Positions 1 through 9,103 of a stretch of DNA of 64,000 nt are shown here, piece by piece (the first letter of the stretch is position 1; each line of letters opens with the position of its first letter). The DNA comes from Arthrobacter sp. N199823 (GTDB lineage Bacteria; Actinomycetota; Actinomycetes; Actinomycetales; Micrococcaceae), in contig NZ_PJIN01000005.1 in NCBI RefSeq assembly GCF_002929705.1, forward strand, positions 186,001-250,000, in the 5' to 3' direction. The translations under genes were made by a program, and so were the position numbers. The notes beneath the pieces were generated by a model. That model had not been told where the DNA came from. It saw nothing but the letters and a program-made list of their open reading frames with translations, and did not search any database.

Positions 1-181
1 TGCGTTTGATCCTAAACGTCACGTTGGACTGGCCCCCACCGATGCGGCGGGCGTGCACGGGCCCGGCTCCGATGCCGTGGGCATCGAGGAATTCCTCCAC
101 CCGATCCAAAATTAGCAGGGGCGGCGCGTCCTGGCGCTCTGCTTCGGCGGTGGTCTGCACAATGTCCTGGCTGGCGCCCAT
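1..181 (-). CDS. APH-type phosphotransferase family protein, N-terminal fragment
   Basis: Only the first 60 codons lie in the window; the gene continues past the left edge. The visible part reads MGASQDIVQTTAEAERQD and later RIGGGQSNVTF, the N-terminal glycine-rich loop typical of ACAD10/ACAD11-type aminoglycoside-phosphotransferase-fold kinases. Its ATG shares one base with the TGA of the acyl-CoA dehydrogenase (TGATG), so the two are probably translationally coupled. Known relatives (mammalian ACAD10/11, Pseudomonas LvaA) phosphorylate 4-hydroxyacyl-CoA. That role here is inferred from family and operon only, because the catalytic half is missing. Confidence 0.75.
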   Translation of the reverse strand, partial: MGASQDIVQTTAEAERQDAPPLLILDRVEEFLDAHGIGAGPVHARRIGGGQSNVTFRIKR

Positions 182-1530
182 CAGCGTTCCCCTTCGTAGA
201 TCTTGCTTGTTCCCTGGAAGGGTTCCCCTGCCGCAACGGCGCGGCGGCGTCCCGAGGCCGCCCGGCGGGCGATGGCCCATTTGTGGGTCTCAGTGGAACC
301 GTCGTAGATGCGGAACGGGCGCACCTCGTTCAGGTATTGGGCCAGCGGCAGCCCGTCGGACACCCCGTCGCCACCGCACAACTGCACGGCCCTGTCGATC
401 ACGCGGTACACGGCTTCCGAAACATGCACCTTCGCCACGGAGGACAGTGCGGACCCGGCCTTCGGATCTGCGGCCAGCAATGCCGCGCACTTGGCAATGA
501 TGGCGTCGGAGGTTTCAATGTCAATAACCGATTGCGCGATCAGCTCTTGTGCGATGCCCAGCTGCGAGAGGTGCGCCCCAAAAATCTCCCGCGTGTTGGC
601 CCGGTCAAGCATGATGTCCATGGCGCGCCGGGCCAGCCCCAGCCACCGCATGCAGTGCGTCAGCCGTGCCGGACCCAGCCGCACCTGGGCATATGTGAAG
701 CCGAGACCCGCCTCGCCGAGGACTGCCGTCCTGGGAACGTGGACGCCGTCGAAATGGACATTGGGGTGCCCGCCGGGCAGGTAGCTGTCTACGGTGTGGA
801 TAGGGTTCCCAATCAGCACTCCCGGAGTGTCCATGGGCACCAGGAACATCGTGGCTCCTGCCGGGGCTGCGCCAGCCGAGACTGCGCCGGCCGAGGCGGC
901 AGTCGAGGCTGTCGCGTCTTGCGTACCTGGACCCGCCCCGCCCCCACTGTGCTCCGCGCCCTGCCCGCCGTCCGCGTCCGCCACGGTGCGCGCCATGACG
1001 ATGGCAAAGGAGGCGAAGGTGGCACCGCTCGTGAACCGTTTGTGCCCGGTGATCAGCCAGCCGCTGCCGTCCCGGATGGCGGTGGTGGTCAGCGCGTCGG
1101 GATCGGACCCGGCACCCGGATGCGGCTCCGTCATGGCAAAGCAAGAGCTTATCTCCCCTGCCGCAAGCGGTGCCAGGAACTGCCGTTTTTGCGCAGCGCT
1201 GCCGATCAGGTTCAGCATGTGCATGTTGCCCTCATCCGGCGCCATGGCATTGAGCACAGCCGGGCCGATCGGCGAATAGCCCGCCTCCTGGAACACGGGC
1301 GACCAGTGCTCCACGGCCAGCCCCTGCCCACCAAACTCCATTGACACGTGCGGGGCAAAAACTCCTGCCTCCCTCGCAGCCCCCTGCAGTTCCCGCCGGA
1401 CGGCCATGTTCAACGCCTGCCCGGGGCGAGGCTCGGCAGGGATCACCGTGCTGCGGATGAACTCCCGAGTGCGCTGGCGAAGATCTTCAATGGCATCCGG
1501 GTAGTCCCCGGCAACAGGAACCGTGTTCAT
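181..1530 (-). CDS. acyl-CoA dehydrogenase (ACAD10/11-like)
   Basis: A 449-residue FAD-dependent acyl-CoA dehydrogenase. Family hallmarks are FAMTEPHPGAGSDP (about residues 131-144), GWLITGHKRFTSGA (158-170), the C-terminal helical domain with RAVQLCGGDGVSDGLPLAQ, and YDGSTETHKWAIARR near the end. I chose the ATG at 1530 because it overlaps the SDR stop as ATGA; an in-frame start 60 bases upstream would lie inside the SDR gene. Odd feature: about 44 residues (183-226) rich in Gly, Ala, Ser and Thr, with SAGAVSAGAAPAGA, interrupt the usual short loop before MFLVPMDTPG. The gene lies in an operon with the SDR and the APH-type kinase. Confidence 0.9.
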   Translation of the reverse strand: MNTVPVAGDYPDAIEDLRQRTREFIRSTVIPAEPRPGQALNMAVRRELQGAAREAGVFAPHVSMEFGGQGLAVEHWSPVFQEAGYSPIGPAVLNAMAPDEGNMHMLNLIGSAAQKRQFLAPLAAGEISSCFAMTEPHPGAGSDPDALTTTAIRDGSGWLITGHKRFTSGATFASFAIVMARTVADADGGQGAEHSGGGAGPGTQDATASTAASAGAVSAGAAPAGATMFLVPMDTPGVLIGNPIHTVDSYLPGGHPNVHFDGVHVPRTAVLGEAGLGFTYAQVRLGPARLTHCMRWLGLARRAMDIMLDRANTREIFGAHLSQLGIAQELIAQSVIDIETSDAIIAKCAALLAADPKAGSALSSVAKVHVSEAVYRVIDRAVQLCGGDGVSDGLPLAQYLNEVRPFRIYDGSTETHKWAIARRAASGRRRAVAAGEPFQGTSKIYEGER

Positions 1531-2333
1531 CCCAGCCCTCCCGCGTTGCGCAGTCCGCCGTCGAGCGTGAGTACCTGCCCCGTCACCCATGCCGCGTCGG
1601 CGGAGGCGAGGTAGGCAACGGCCGCAGCAACGTCGTCGGGCTCCCCCAGCCGCTCCAGCGGATATGACGCGGAAACCTCGGCCTCGCGCCCTTCATACAG
1701 GGCGCTCGCGAAACGGGTCTTGACCACGGCCGGAGCCACCGCGTTCACCCGGATATCCGGCGCCAACTCCATGGACAGCGTGCGTGTCAGGTGCGAGACG
1801 GCGGCCTTGCTGACGCCGTACAGGCCCAGTCCCGGGGCGGGCACGTCGCCGCTGGCCGAACTCACATTCACCACAGTCCCGCGCCGTTCCCGGAACTGCA
1901 GCCCTGGATGCGCCAGCACTGCCTGCATCCAGGCGAGGGTGCCGAACACGTTGACCTCAAAAATCTTGCGTGCCGCGTCCAGATCCGCCGTCGCCAGCGG
2001 CCCGTACACCGGGTTAATGCCGGCGTTGTTGACCAGGATGTCCAGCCCGCCAAAATGATGTTCTGCTGCGGCCAGAACCTCCGCGCGGTGGTCCGGGTCA
2101 TCCGCGCGCCCGGCTATGGCAAGGGCCGTGCCACCCAGTGCGGCCAGGGCCGCATCAAGGGGTTCCTGACGGCGCGCAGTAATGAGAACACGCGCACCCT
2201 CATGGGTGAGCCTCTGGGCTATGGCAAGCCCGATCCCCCGGCTGGCGCCGGTGACTATGGCGCTCTTGCCGGTAAACCTCTGGGCCGGATGTGGCGTTGC
2301 TGGCGTGCTTTTTTGGGGCATGGCGGTCCTCAT
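1527..2333 (-). CDS. SDR family NAD(P)-dependent oxidoreductase
   Basis: A classical short-chain dehydrogenase/reductase of 268 residues. It has the cofactor motif TGASRGIG near residue 29, the structural NNAG motif, an active-site Ser in NVSSASG, and the catalytic YGVSK motif. The C-terminal VTGQVLTLDGG block is typical of FabG-like members. The ATG at 2333 has GAGG seven bases upstream; a second ATG four codons later also has a plausible GAGGA. It is first in a three-gene operon with the acyl-CoA dehydrogenase and kinase, and probably acts on a hydroxy- or keto-acyl intermediate. The exact substrate cannot be read from sequence. Confidence 0.9.
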   Translation of the reverse strand: MRTAMPQKSTPATPHPAQRFTGKSAIVTGASRGIGLAIAQRLTHEGARVLITARRQEPLDAALAALGGTALAIAGRADDPDHRAEVLAAAEHHFGGLDILVNNAGINPVYGPLATADLDAARKIFEVNVFGTLAWMQAVLAHPGLQFRERRGTVVNVSSASGDVPAPGLGLYGVSKAAVSHLTRTLSMELAPDIRVNAVAPAVVKTRFASALYEGREAEVSASYPLERLGEPDDVAAAVAYLASADAAWVTGQVLTLDGGLRNAGGLG

Positions 2334-2386
2334 CGTTGAGCCTCGCGATCACCGGGCAGTAACCACTGCCAGCATGCTGCCGTTTT

Positions 2387-2412
2387 GGGCAACGGTCAAG
2401 GGACCGTTGCCC
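2387..2412. terminator. hairpin after the GIY-YIG gene
   Basis: Perfect 11-bp inverted repeat (GGGCAACGGTC / GACCGTTGCCC) with a 4-base loop. It lies 33 bases past the stop of the minus-strand GIY-YIG gene and before the SDR operon. There is no U-tract, as is common for actinobacterial terminators. Confidence 0.5.
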
Positions 2413-2444
2413 GGACGAACGTTTCCGCTCATCCGTTGACTTCC

Positions 2445-2963
2445 TTAACCCTTCTCGCGGAGCGCGTTCCGGTTTGCTTCCGTAGTAGCGCTCGAGACGT
2501 ACAACTGCTCGGGCGTCAGGCCGTCGCGATTAAAGGGCGGGCGGAGTTCTGCGCGCATTGCATCTTCCAGGGCGACTAGACGATCCGCGTCCGGAACGAG
2601 GCTAAAGGACGTGCCGAGGTTGCTCACCATCCATGCGCTGAGTAGTTCCTCATCCTTGTCGGTCAGCCGCGGATGCGCGGACCGCCCGTGCCACTGCGCC
2701 TGGAGGCCCAAGATGGCTGCCAGCGATCGGCGGAAAGTGGACTTTGATGTTTGCACGTCGTGGTGGCGGGCCCGGCTGCGCAAGTTCGTTGCCCGTCCCA
2801 CATAGATCAAATCCCCCTTCTTGAGGGGCTTCAATTCGGCGGGCCAGACTACGTTTTTGGGCAGGCCGCCTGTCAGGTAGCACTTGTAGATGCCGGGGCC
2901 GAAGGGCATCTCCTGCCACGCGGTTTTGGCGGGCGCAGTCTTTGTCCATTTGAGATCTTCCAT
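2445..2963 (-). CDS. GIY-YIG nuclease-fold protein
   Basis: A 172-residue protein with GPGIYKCYL at about residues 23-31 and IYVGRATNLRSRARHH at about 53-68. These are the two halves of the GIY-YIG signature, including the conserved Arg region. A Glu near residue 138 precedes RAELRPPFNRDG, in the place of the usual metal-binding Glu and terminal Asn. It matches small stand-alone GIY-YIG proteins rather than UvrC. No restriction or mobile-element partner lies nearby, so the role is unknown. Start ATG at 2963 has a weak ribosome-binding site. Confidence 0.65.
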   Translation of the reverse strand: MEDLKWTKTAPAKTAWQEMPFGPGIYKCYLTGGLPKNVVWPAELKPLKKGDLIYVGRATNLRSRARHHDVQTSKSTFRRSLAAILGLQAQWHGRSAHPRLTDKDEELLSAWMVSNLGTSFSLVPDADRLVALEDAMRAELRPPFNRDGLTPEQLYVSSATTEANRNALREKG

Positions 2964-3040
2964 GCGTTGACCTTACGGCAATACTGCGGCATTCCGGTTG
3001 TCCGGTTTGCCGCAGCCTTGCCGGACGCAAGGTCTGCGGC

Positions 3041-3068
3041 AGCCTCAGGCCTCAGGCCTCAGGCCTCA
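3041..3068. repeat. 7-bp tandem repeat at a stop codon
   Basis: Four tandem copies of GGCCTCA, the first imperfect (AGCCTCA). The TGA stop of the DMP19-like gene is formed by the unit nearest the gene. Unit gain or loss would fall downstream of the stop and would not change the protein. Confidence 0.9.
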
Positions 3069-3949
3069 ACGAAGTCTTCATCCAGCTCAAATTCCACGGT
3101 GGCGAGGATCTCCTGGGTTTGCGGGTTGATCATGACGGCTTCTTCGTCGTCGTCAATCATGATGAATTCGCCCTGATCGGTGGTGAAGTGCCAGGCTAGG
3201 ACGGTTTCGCCGTTGTGCTCGTAGTTGGGGTCGCCCATGGTGATTTTCACCAGTTCATGGCCGGCAACGTCGCAGAGTTCACGGATGATGAGCTCAAATT
3301 CCGGGCCGTTCTCACGCTCTTCTTCCGCCAGCCGCTCCTCCATGTCAGGGATTTGTGCCACCCGGTCGGCAATATGTGCTGCCAGTTCCTGCTCCGTGAG
3401 AATCAGCAGGCACGGCTGGTTGCGCAGCCAGTCGGCATTGAGCCCCGTGACGTCTTCGGACTCGAACAGGTCCTCAAACTCTGCATCCAGCAGTTCCATC
3501 GCGGCGGCGCCGTCGGCACGGTGGCCGTCTGCAGCCGTGACCTCTCTGCTGTCTTCTGCGCTATCTCCTGCGTTCTCTTCTGTGGTGGCCCCGTCCTCGA
3601 GATAGTCCTGCAGCTCCGTTTCGGTGAGCAAGTCATAAAGCGCGGCTGACCGGTTGAACAGCTCAAGGTGGGCCTTTGCACCCATGGCTTCAAGTCCTTC
3701 GCGGATGTAGCCATCGAGTTCTGCACGGTCCGGCGTCATGAAAACATACTGGGCAAATCCGCCGTCGAGCGCCTGTGTGAGATAAAAGTCAGCAAAGTAG
3801 CTGCGCAGGGCGTTCGGAGCGATTTCCTCGGCGTTGAGAAGCGAGCGGTACATTTCGTTGACAACGGAGACATTGTCCCCGACGACGTCCTCGTTATTTC
3901 CGGCAGCTCCCGCGGCGGTCAGGACAACTGGGATGTGGTGCGTGGTCAT
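3059..3949 (-). CDS. DMP19 family (DUF4375-like) protein
   Basis: A 296-residue acidic cytoplasmic protein. The N-terminal part has ALRSYFADFYLTQALDGGF and QYVFMTPDRAEL, the helical pattern of DMP19/DUF4375 proteins; in that family Neisseria DMP19 is a DNA-mimic. The central part (about residues 120-165) is Glu/Asp/Ala-rich and poorly conserved. The C-terminal part ends in several acidic residues. ATG at 3949 has AAGGA upstream. It stands alone between RamB and the GIY-YIG gene. I am fairly sure of the family but not of the function. Confidence 0.6.
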   Translation of the reverse strand: MTTHHIPVVLTAAGAAGNNEDVVGDNVSVVNEMYRSLLNAEEIAPNALRSYFADFYLTQALDGGFAQYVFMTPDRAELDGYIREGLEAMGAKAHLELFNRSAALYDLLTETELQDYLEDGATTEENAGDSAEDSREVTAADGHRADGAAAMELLDAEFEDLFESEDVTGLNADWLRNQPCLLILTEQELAAHIADRVAQIPDMEERLAEEERENGPEFELIIRELCDVAGHELVKITMGDPNYEHNGETVLAWHFTTDQGEFIMIDDDEEAVMINPQTQEILATVEFELDEDFVEA

Positions 3950-4090
3950 GGGGTTCCTTAACGTGGAGTCCTAGGTGCAGCTGACTTCTTCACGCTAAGC
4001 GGCTTTCCGGACAGGAGCCCCTCAGCCGAGTGAACGTCAGACGAAGAGCAAGGGAACGTTTCATCCCCTGCGGCGCCCCACCACGGCTCC

Positions 4091-5587
4091 CTACTTTCCC
4101 TCGTGTGCGGCGAGAAATCTGTACACCTCTGTTTCGTCCACACCAGGAAAGGCGCCCTGCGGCATGGCCGCCAACAAGTGGGAATTGGCCCTCGTGGACG
4201 GCCACGCATTGCCAGCCCACTGCGCCGAAAGCTCCGCGGGTGGGCGGCGGCAGCAGCCCGGATCCGGACACCGGGACTGCGAGCGCTCCGTTGTCTCCCT
4301 GCCCCGGAACCACTTCACCTGCTCGTACGGCACACCAATGCTCAACGAATACTCGCCGGAAGAGTGCCGCTCTGTGCGGGCCGTGCACCAATACGTCCCC
4401 GCGGCCGTGTCGGTGTATTGATTGAAGGCGCGGAACTTGTCCGGCACATCGAAGACCGCCCGGGAGGTCCAGAACCGGCACACGGCTTGGCCTTCGATGG
4501 CGCCGGTGTGATCGGCAGGAAAGTTCACGCCGTCGTTCTCATAAGCCTTGTGGATGATCCCGGATTCATGCACCTTCTGGAAGTGGGTGGGGATCCCCAG
4601 ATGTTCCGTGGCCAGGTTAGTGAACCGGTGCGCGGCCGTTTCATAGGACACAGCAAAGGCGTCGCGAATGTCCTCAATGGCCAGTTCCTTGGCAGCTTTT
4701 GCGGTTTGCAGGAAATCCACGGTGGCCCGTTCCGGCATGAGCAGCGAGGCCGCAAAGTAATTCGTGTACACGCGCTGGCGCAGAAAATCCGCATAGTTGC
4801 GCGGCGTCTGATGCCCCAAAACATAGTGCCCCAGCGCCTGCAACAGCACCGATCGCGGGTCATGATCGGAGCGCTGACCATGCGTGAGATAAATTCGGCG
4901 ATTCTTCAAATCCGTCACGGAACGGGTTGAATGCGGCAGATCCCCCACATAATGCAGATCAAAACCGAGGTGCTCGGCCACGTCGGCAGCCACGTGATGG
5001 GACAGCGGCCCACTGTCATGCCCCACGGCCGTCAGCAGCTCCTGAGCCTGACGTTCAATCTCCGGGTAATAGTTGTTGCGTTCACGCATTTCCAGCCGCA
5101 GCTCATTGTTGGCCCGCCGGGCCTCCTCCGGCGTGGCCGACTGCTCATCGAGGCGCCGTTCCAACTCATGCTGCAACCCCACCAGCGACTCGAGCACTTC
5201 GGTGGAAAGCCGCGAACTGACGCGGACAGTGGGCAGCCCCAGCGACTGATACAGCGGCCCCCGCTGCGCCCTTTCCAACTCAATTTCCAGCGCCGCCCGA
5301 CGGCTGGGCGGCTCGTTGCCCAGCAACTGATCAAGCCCGACGCCGAGTGCCCCGGCGAGTGCCTGCAGCAGCCCCAGTTTGGGCTCCCGCTTACCGTTTT
5401 CAATCAACGATAGTTGCGAGGGGGCGGACGCAACTTTTGCTCCCAAATCGTCCAAGGTCATACCCAAGGCTTTGCGCAGATGCCGCACCCTGCGGCCCAG
5501 AGAAATGATGTCCAATTCATTGCTGGGGGCAGCTATCTTGCCGCCTACCCCGAGCGCTTCACCTGTGTTCCAGCCCACATTAGTCAT
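4091..5587 (-). CDS. ramB: RamB-type transcriptional regulator of the glyoxylate shunt
   Basis: A 498-residue regulator. It has an N-terminal Cro/CI-type helix-turn-helix (about residues 30-82, with MTLDDLGAKV and SQLSLIENGKREP). A central region resembles the ImmA/IrrE peptidase-like domain, containing LLQALGHYVLGH, where the usual HExxH is degenerate. A C-terminal short-chain-fatty-acyl regulator domain follows. This is the architecture of Corynebacterium and Mycobacterium RamB, which controls isocitrate lyase and malate synthase. It is divergent from aceA, as expected for a direct regulator. ATG at 5587 is preferred; an upstream start would add nine residues. The extreme C-terminus is longer than I recall for RamB. 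Confidence 0.85.
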   Translation of the reverse strand: MTNVGWNTGEALGVGGKIAAPSNELDIISLGRRVRHLRKALGMTLDDLGAKVASAPSQLSLIENGKREPKLGLLQALAGALGVGLDQLLGNEPPSRRAALEIELERAQRGPLYQSLGLPTVRVSSRLSTEVLESLVGLQHELERRLDEQSATPEEARRANNELRLEMRERNNYYPEIERQAQELLTAVGHDSGPLSHHVAADVAEHLGFDLHYVGDLPHSTRSVTDLKNRRIYLTHGQRSDHDPRSVLLQALGHYVLGHQTPRNYADFLRQRVYTNYFAASLLMPERATVDFLQTAKAAKELAIEDIRDAFAVSYETAAHRFTNLATEHLGIPTHFQKVHESGIIHKAYENDGVNFPADHTGAIEGQAVCRFWTSRAVFDVPDKFRAFNQYTDTAAGTYWCTARTERHSSGEYSLSIGVPYEQVKWFRGRETTERSQSRCPDPGCCRRPPAELSAQWAGNAWPSTRANSHLLAAMPQGAFPGVDETEVYRFLAAHEGK

Positions 5588-5743
5588 TTCTTGAGGATAC
5601 GCGAAGAACTGCAAATCTTTCCACCACTTTCCTCTAGTAACCCCTTGAAAAGCTCTGAATAGTAGAAATCACGAAGAAGAACCACTGATCCCGCCGCTTC
5701 ACCGCCGAACCGGCAGGATCGCCCACTACCAGGAGCAATCATC
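5588..5743. promoter_or_regulatory. ramB-aceA divergent promoter region
   Basis: A 156-bp region between ramB and aceA. ACTGCAAA at 5608-5615 resembles half of the RamB consensus built around TTTGCAAA, but the match is incomplete. AGGAG at 5731 is the aceA ribosome-binding site. I see no unambiguous -10/-35 pair. Confidence 0.4.
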
Positions 5744-7066
5744 ATGACTGCAGCATTTGAACCCGCAACGACGCCGGAGCAGAGCAATGCACAGGCTGCC
5801 GCAGCCCTCGAACTCGAGTGGGCAGCCAACCCTCGCTGGAACGGCACCGAACGCTCCTTCACTGCCCATGATGTGGTCAACCTCAGGGGCCGGGTCCAGG
5901 AGGAACACACTCTGGCCCGCCGAGGTTCCGAGAAACTGTGGCACCAGCTGACCACCGCAGCACCGGGCGGGTACACCAACGCACTGGGTGCACTGACCGG
6001 CAACCAGGCCGTCCAGCAAGTGAAGGCCGGCTTGAAAGCCATCTATCTTTCCGGCTGGCAGGTTGCTGCGGATGCCAACTCGAACGGCAACACCTACCCG
6101 GACCAGTCCCTCTATCCCGTTGACTCGGTGCCCAAGGTGGTCCGCCGCATCAACAACGCCCTCCTGCGTTCGGACCAGATTGAATTCTCCGAAGGCCTGC
6201 AAAGCGTTGAAGACTGGCTTGTCCCGATCGTGGCCGACGCCGAGGCCGGCTTTGGCGGCCCGCTCAACGCCTACGAGCTCATGAAGTCCATGATCACTTC
6301 CGGCGCAGCCGGTGTGCACTGGGAAGACCAGCTTGCCAGCGAAAAGAAGTGCGGGCACCTGGGTGGCAAGGTTTTGATCCCCACGGCACAGCATGTCCGT
6401 ACGCTGAATGCGGCAAGGCTCGCGGCCGACGTCGCCGGCGTCCCCTCGGTAATCATTGCCCGCACCGACGCCGAGGCAGCCACCCTGATCACCTCGGATG
6501 TGGACGAACGCGATCAGCCGTTCCTGACCGGCGAGCGCACTGCCGAAGGTTTCTACCACGTCAAGAACGGCCTGGAGCCCTCCATTGCCAGGGCCCGCGC
6601 CTACGCACCATTCTCAGACCTCATCTGGATGGAGACAGGAACTCCGGACCTTGAGCACGCGGCGAAGTTTGCTGAAGGCGTCAAGTCCGAGTTCCCCGAC
6701 CAGATGCTTGCTTACAACTGCTCACCGTCGTTCAACTGGAAAAAGCACCTAGACGACGCAACAATCGCCAAGTTCCAACGAGAACTTGGCGCCATGGGAT
6801 ACACCTTCCAATTCATCACACTGGCTGGTTTCCACTCCCTGAACTACTCGATGTTTGATCTTGCCCATGGCTACGCCCGCAACGGCATGAGCTCCTACGT
6901 CGAACTGCAGGAGCGTGAATTCGACTCCGAATCTCGCGGCTACACCGCAACCAAGCACCAGCGCGAAGTAGGCACAGGCTACTTCGATCTGGTGGCGACC
7001 GCCCTGAACCCGAACAGCGGCACCCTCGCACTGGCAGGCTCCACCGAAGCCCAGCAGTTCCACTAA
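5744..7066 (+). CDS. aceA: isocitrate lyase
   Basis: A 440-residue isocitrate lyase, which cleaves isocitrate to glyoxylate and succinate. It shows SGWQVAAD (103-110), the Mg-binding ADAEAGFGG (164-172), and the catalytic KKCGHLGGK loop with Cys203. Length matches the bacterial type. ATG at 5744 follows AGGAG by eight bases. It is followed 148 bp later by aceB, so the whole glyoxylate shunt is encoded here next to its regulator. Confidence 0.97.
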   Translation: MTAAFEPATTPEQSNAQAAAALELEWAANPRWNGTERSFTAHDVVNLRGRVQEEHTLARRGSEKLWHQLTTAAPGGYTNALGALTGNQAVQQVKAGLKAIYLSGWQVAADANSNGNTYPDQSLYPVDSVPKVVRRINNALLRSDQIEFSEGLQSVEDWLVPIVADAEAGFGGPLNAYELMKSMITSGAAGVHWEDQLASEKKCGHLGGKVLIPTAQHVRTLNAARLAADVAGVPSVIIARTDAEAATLITSDVDERDQPFLTGERTAEGFYHVKNGLEPSIARARAYAPFSDLIWMETGTPDLEHAAKFAEGVKSEFPDQMLAYNCSPSFNWKKHLDDATIAKFQRELGAMGYTFQFITLAGFHSLNYSMFDLAHGYARNGMSSYVELQEREFDSESRGYTATKHQREVGTGYFDLVATALNPNSGTLALAGSTEAQQFH

Positions 7067-7072
7067 CGGGAT

Positions 7073-7124
7073 GGGCGGGCCCTTTCCCAGCGACTCCGTC
7101 GCAGCGCAGGGGCCCTGCCCGCCC
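7073..7124. terminator. imperfect hairpin between aceA and aceB
   Basis: GGGCGGG at 7073-7079 pairs with CCCGCCC at 7118-7124, with further partial GGGCCC pairing inside. It follows the aceA stop by a few bases and may partly terminate or protect the aceA message before aceB. Confidence 0.45.
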
Positions 7125-7214
7125 CTCCCTCACCATTGCTGAAGGCGCGTGTTTCAGGTTCACCCAGGATCCGGAGCACGCGCCATCACCGGTACTTTTA
7201 CACAGGAGACTCCC

Positions 7215-8870
7215 ATGAACTCAACGAACAGCCTGAACGGAATCACGTTCAACGGCATCACCCTGACAGCACCGCCCATCCACCGCCAGAACGAGATCCT
7301 GACCCCCGAGGCACTGGACTTCATTGCCGCACTGAACCGAACCACGACGGCGCGACGCGCGGATTTGCTGGCAGCTCGCCAAACCCGCCGCAGCCAAATT
7401 CTCAGCGGCACCGACCCCCGCTACTTGCGTGAAACCTCCACCATCCGGGAAGATCCCCGCTGGCGCGTTGCTCCCCCTGCCCCCGGATTGGAGGACCGCC
7501 GCGTGGAAATCACCGGCCCCGTGGACCGCAAGATGACCATCAACGCCATGAATTCCGGCGCTAAGGTCTGGCTGGCAGACATGGAAGACTCCTCCACGCC
7601 CACGTGGGGCAACGTCATCCGTGGACAGCTCAACTTGATCGACGCGCTGGAACGCCGCATTGACTTCACCAGCCCGGAGGGCAAGGAGTACAAGCTGGCC
7701 CCGCAGGAGCAGCTGCCCACTATTGTGGTCCGTCCCCGCGGCTGGCACCTGCCGGAAAAGCACCTGTTGATCAACGGCAAGCCCATGGCCGGCGGCGTTG
7801 TTGACTTCGGCCTGTACTTCTTCCACAACGCCCGGCGGCTGATCGCCCAGGGCAAGGGGCCGTACTTCTACCTGCCGAAGATTGAAAACCATCAGGAGGC
7901 TCGCCTCTGGAACGACATCTTCATCCAGGCCCAGGACCTGCTCGGCATCCCGCAAGGCACCATCCGCGCAACTGTCCTGATCGAGACCATCACAGCTGCG
8001 TTTGAGATGGAGGAAATCCTGTATGAACTGCGCGATCACGCCGCCGGACTGAATGCTGGCCGCTGGGATTACCTGTTCTCCGTCATCAAGAACTTCCGCA
8101 CCCGTGGCCCGCGCTTTGTGCTTCCGGACCGCAACCAAATCACCATGACGGCCCCATTCATGCGGGCCTACACCGAACAGCTGGTCCGGGCCTGCCACAC
8201 CCGCGGCGCCATGGCGATCGGTGGCATGGCAGCTTTTGTCCCCAATCGCCGCGATCCGGAAGCCAACGCCAATGCTATGGCCAAGGTCCGGGCAGATAAG
8301 ACCCGTGAAGCGAATGACGGCTTCGACGGTTCATGGGTGGCCCACCCGGATCTGGTTCCCGTGGCCATGGAAGTCTTTGACGAGGTCCTCGGCTGGAACC
8401 CGAACCAGATCAACCGCACCCGCGAAGACGTGGAACTCGACGATCGCGCCTTGCTTAACGTTGAAGCCACCCAGGGCACCATCACTGAGCAGGGCATCCG
8501 GGACAACATCTGGGTGGGTGTCCAATACATTGAGTCATGGCTGCGCGGACACGGCGCCGTCGCCCTGAACAACCTCATGGAAGATGCCGCCACCGCGGAA
8601 ATCTCCCGGTCCCAGATCTGGCAGTGGATCCACAGTCAGGCCATCACTGACACAGGCGAACTCATCACCTACGACTGGGTCAAAGAGATGCTCGAGGAGG
8701 AGTTCGCACGTCTTCCCCGCTTCGATGCCGACCGTTTCGAGGACGCCCTAGAGATCTTCACCGACGTGGCTCTGGGCGAGGATTTCCCGGCGTTCCTGAC
8801 CACCTCGGCCTACGCCAACTACCTGCATGCCGGCGCCGAACAGCCAGAACTGGCGCTCTCAGCCGCATAA
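7215..8870 (+). CDS. aceB: malate synthase A
   Basis: A 551-residue malate synthase of the A class, which condenses glyoxylate with acetyl-CoA. Recognisable segments include [17 protein letters not shown], the TIM-barrel [14 protein letters not shown] block, [16 protein letters not shown], and a C-terminal domain with [16 protein letters not shown] chose ATG 7215 because ACAGGAG lies just upstream; an in-frame start 66 bases earlier has no ribosome-binding site. The partner enzyme aceA is directly upstream on the same strand. Confidence 0.97.
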   Translation: MNSTNSLNGITFNGITLTAPPIHRQNEILTPEALDFIAALNRTTTARRADLLAARQTRRSQILSGTDPRYLRETSTIREDPRWRVAPPAPGLEDRRVEITGPVDRKMTINAMNSGAKVWLADMEDSSTPTWGNVIRGQLNLIDALERRIDFTSPEGKEYKLAPQEQLPTIVVRPRGWHLPEKHLLINGKPMAGGVVDFGLYFFHNARRLIAQGKGPYFYLPKIENHQEARLWNDIFIQAQDLLGIPQGTIRATVLIETITAAFEMEEILYELRDHAAGLNAGRWDYLFSVIKNFRTRGPRFVLPDRNQITMTAPFMRAYTEQLVRACHTRGAMAIGGMAAFVPNRRDPEANANAMAKVRADKTREANDGFDGSWVAHPDLVPVAMEVFDEVLGWNPNQINRTREDVELDDRALLNVEATQGTITEQGIRDNIWVGVQYIESWLRGHGAVALNNLMEDAATAEISRSQIWQWIHSQAITDTGELITYDWVKEMLEEEFARLPRFDADRFEDALEIFTDVALGEDFPAFLTTSAYANYLHAGAEQPELALSAA

Positions 8871-8959
8871 GTTTGGTTGCCACGCCGGATGCGACGCCAC
8901 TGCACACCCGAAATCCGGGTTCCGGTGAGGCAACCTTAATTCCCGGCCCTTTAATTCCC

Positions 8960-9026
8960 GACCGCGAAAGGGGAGTAGTTGCTAATGTTCACGTCGAACA
9001 TTAGCAACTACTCCCCTTTCGCGGTC
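8960..9026. terminator. 31-bp perfect hairpin after aceB
   Basis: Two perfectly complementary 31-base arms (8960-8990 and 8996-9026) enclose the 5-base loop ACGTC. It lies between aceB and the DsbA-family gene. There is no U-tract. It is the longest uninterrupted stem I found in the window and could act on either strand. Confidence 0.75.
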
Positions 9027-9070
9027 TCGAGGTCTCGCGGTGTCGAGGTTTCACGGTTTCGAGGTTTCGG
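9027..9070. repeat. 16-bp imperfect tandem repeat
   Basis: Directly after the 31-bp hairpin: units at 9027-9042, 9043-9058 and a partial unit at 9059-9070, each beginning TCGAGGT. It sits just before the DsbA-family start and leaves that gene without a clear Shine-Dalgarno sequence. Confidence 0.75.
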
Positions 9071-9103
9071 AATAACCACCAGCCCGGCCTCGTTGGCAAA
9101 AGT

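Noticed and set aside
283-1344. Long plus-strand open frame opposite the acyl-CoA dehydrogenase, and similar long antisense frames elsewhere.
   Set aside because: These are shadows caused by high GC at third codon positions. They lack domains and ribosome-binding sites and lie wholly opposite recognised genes.
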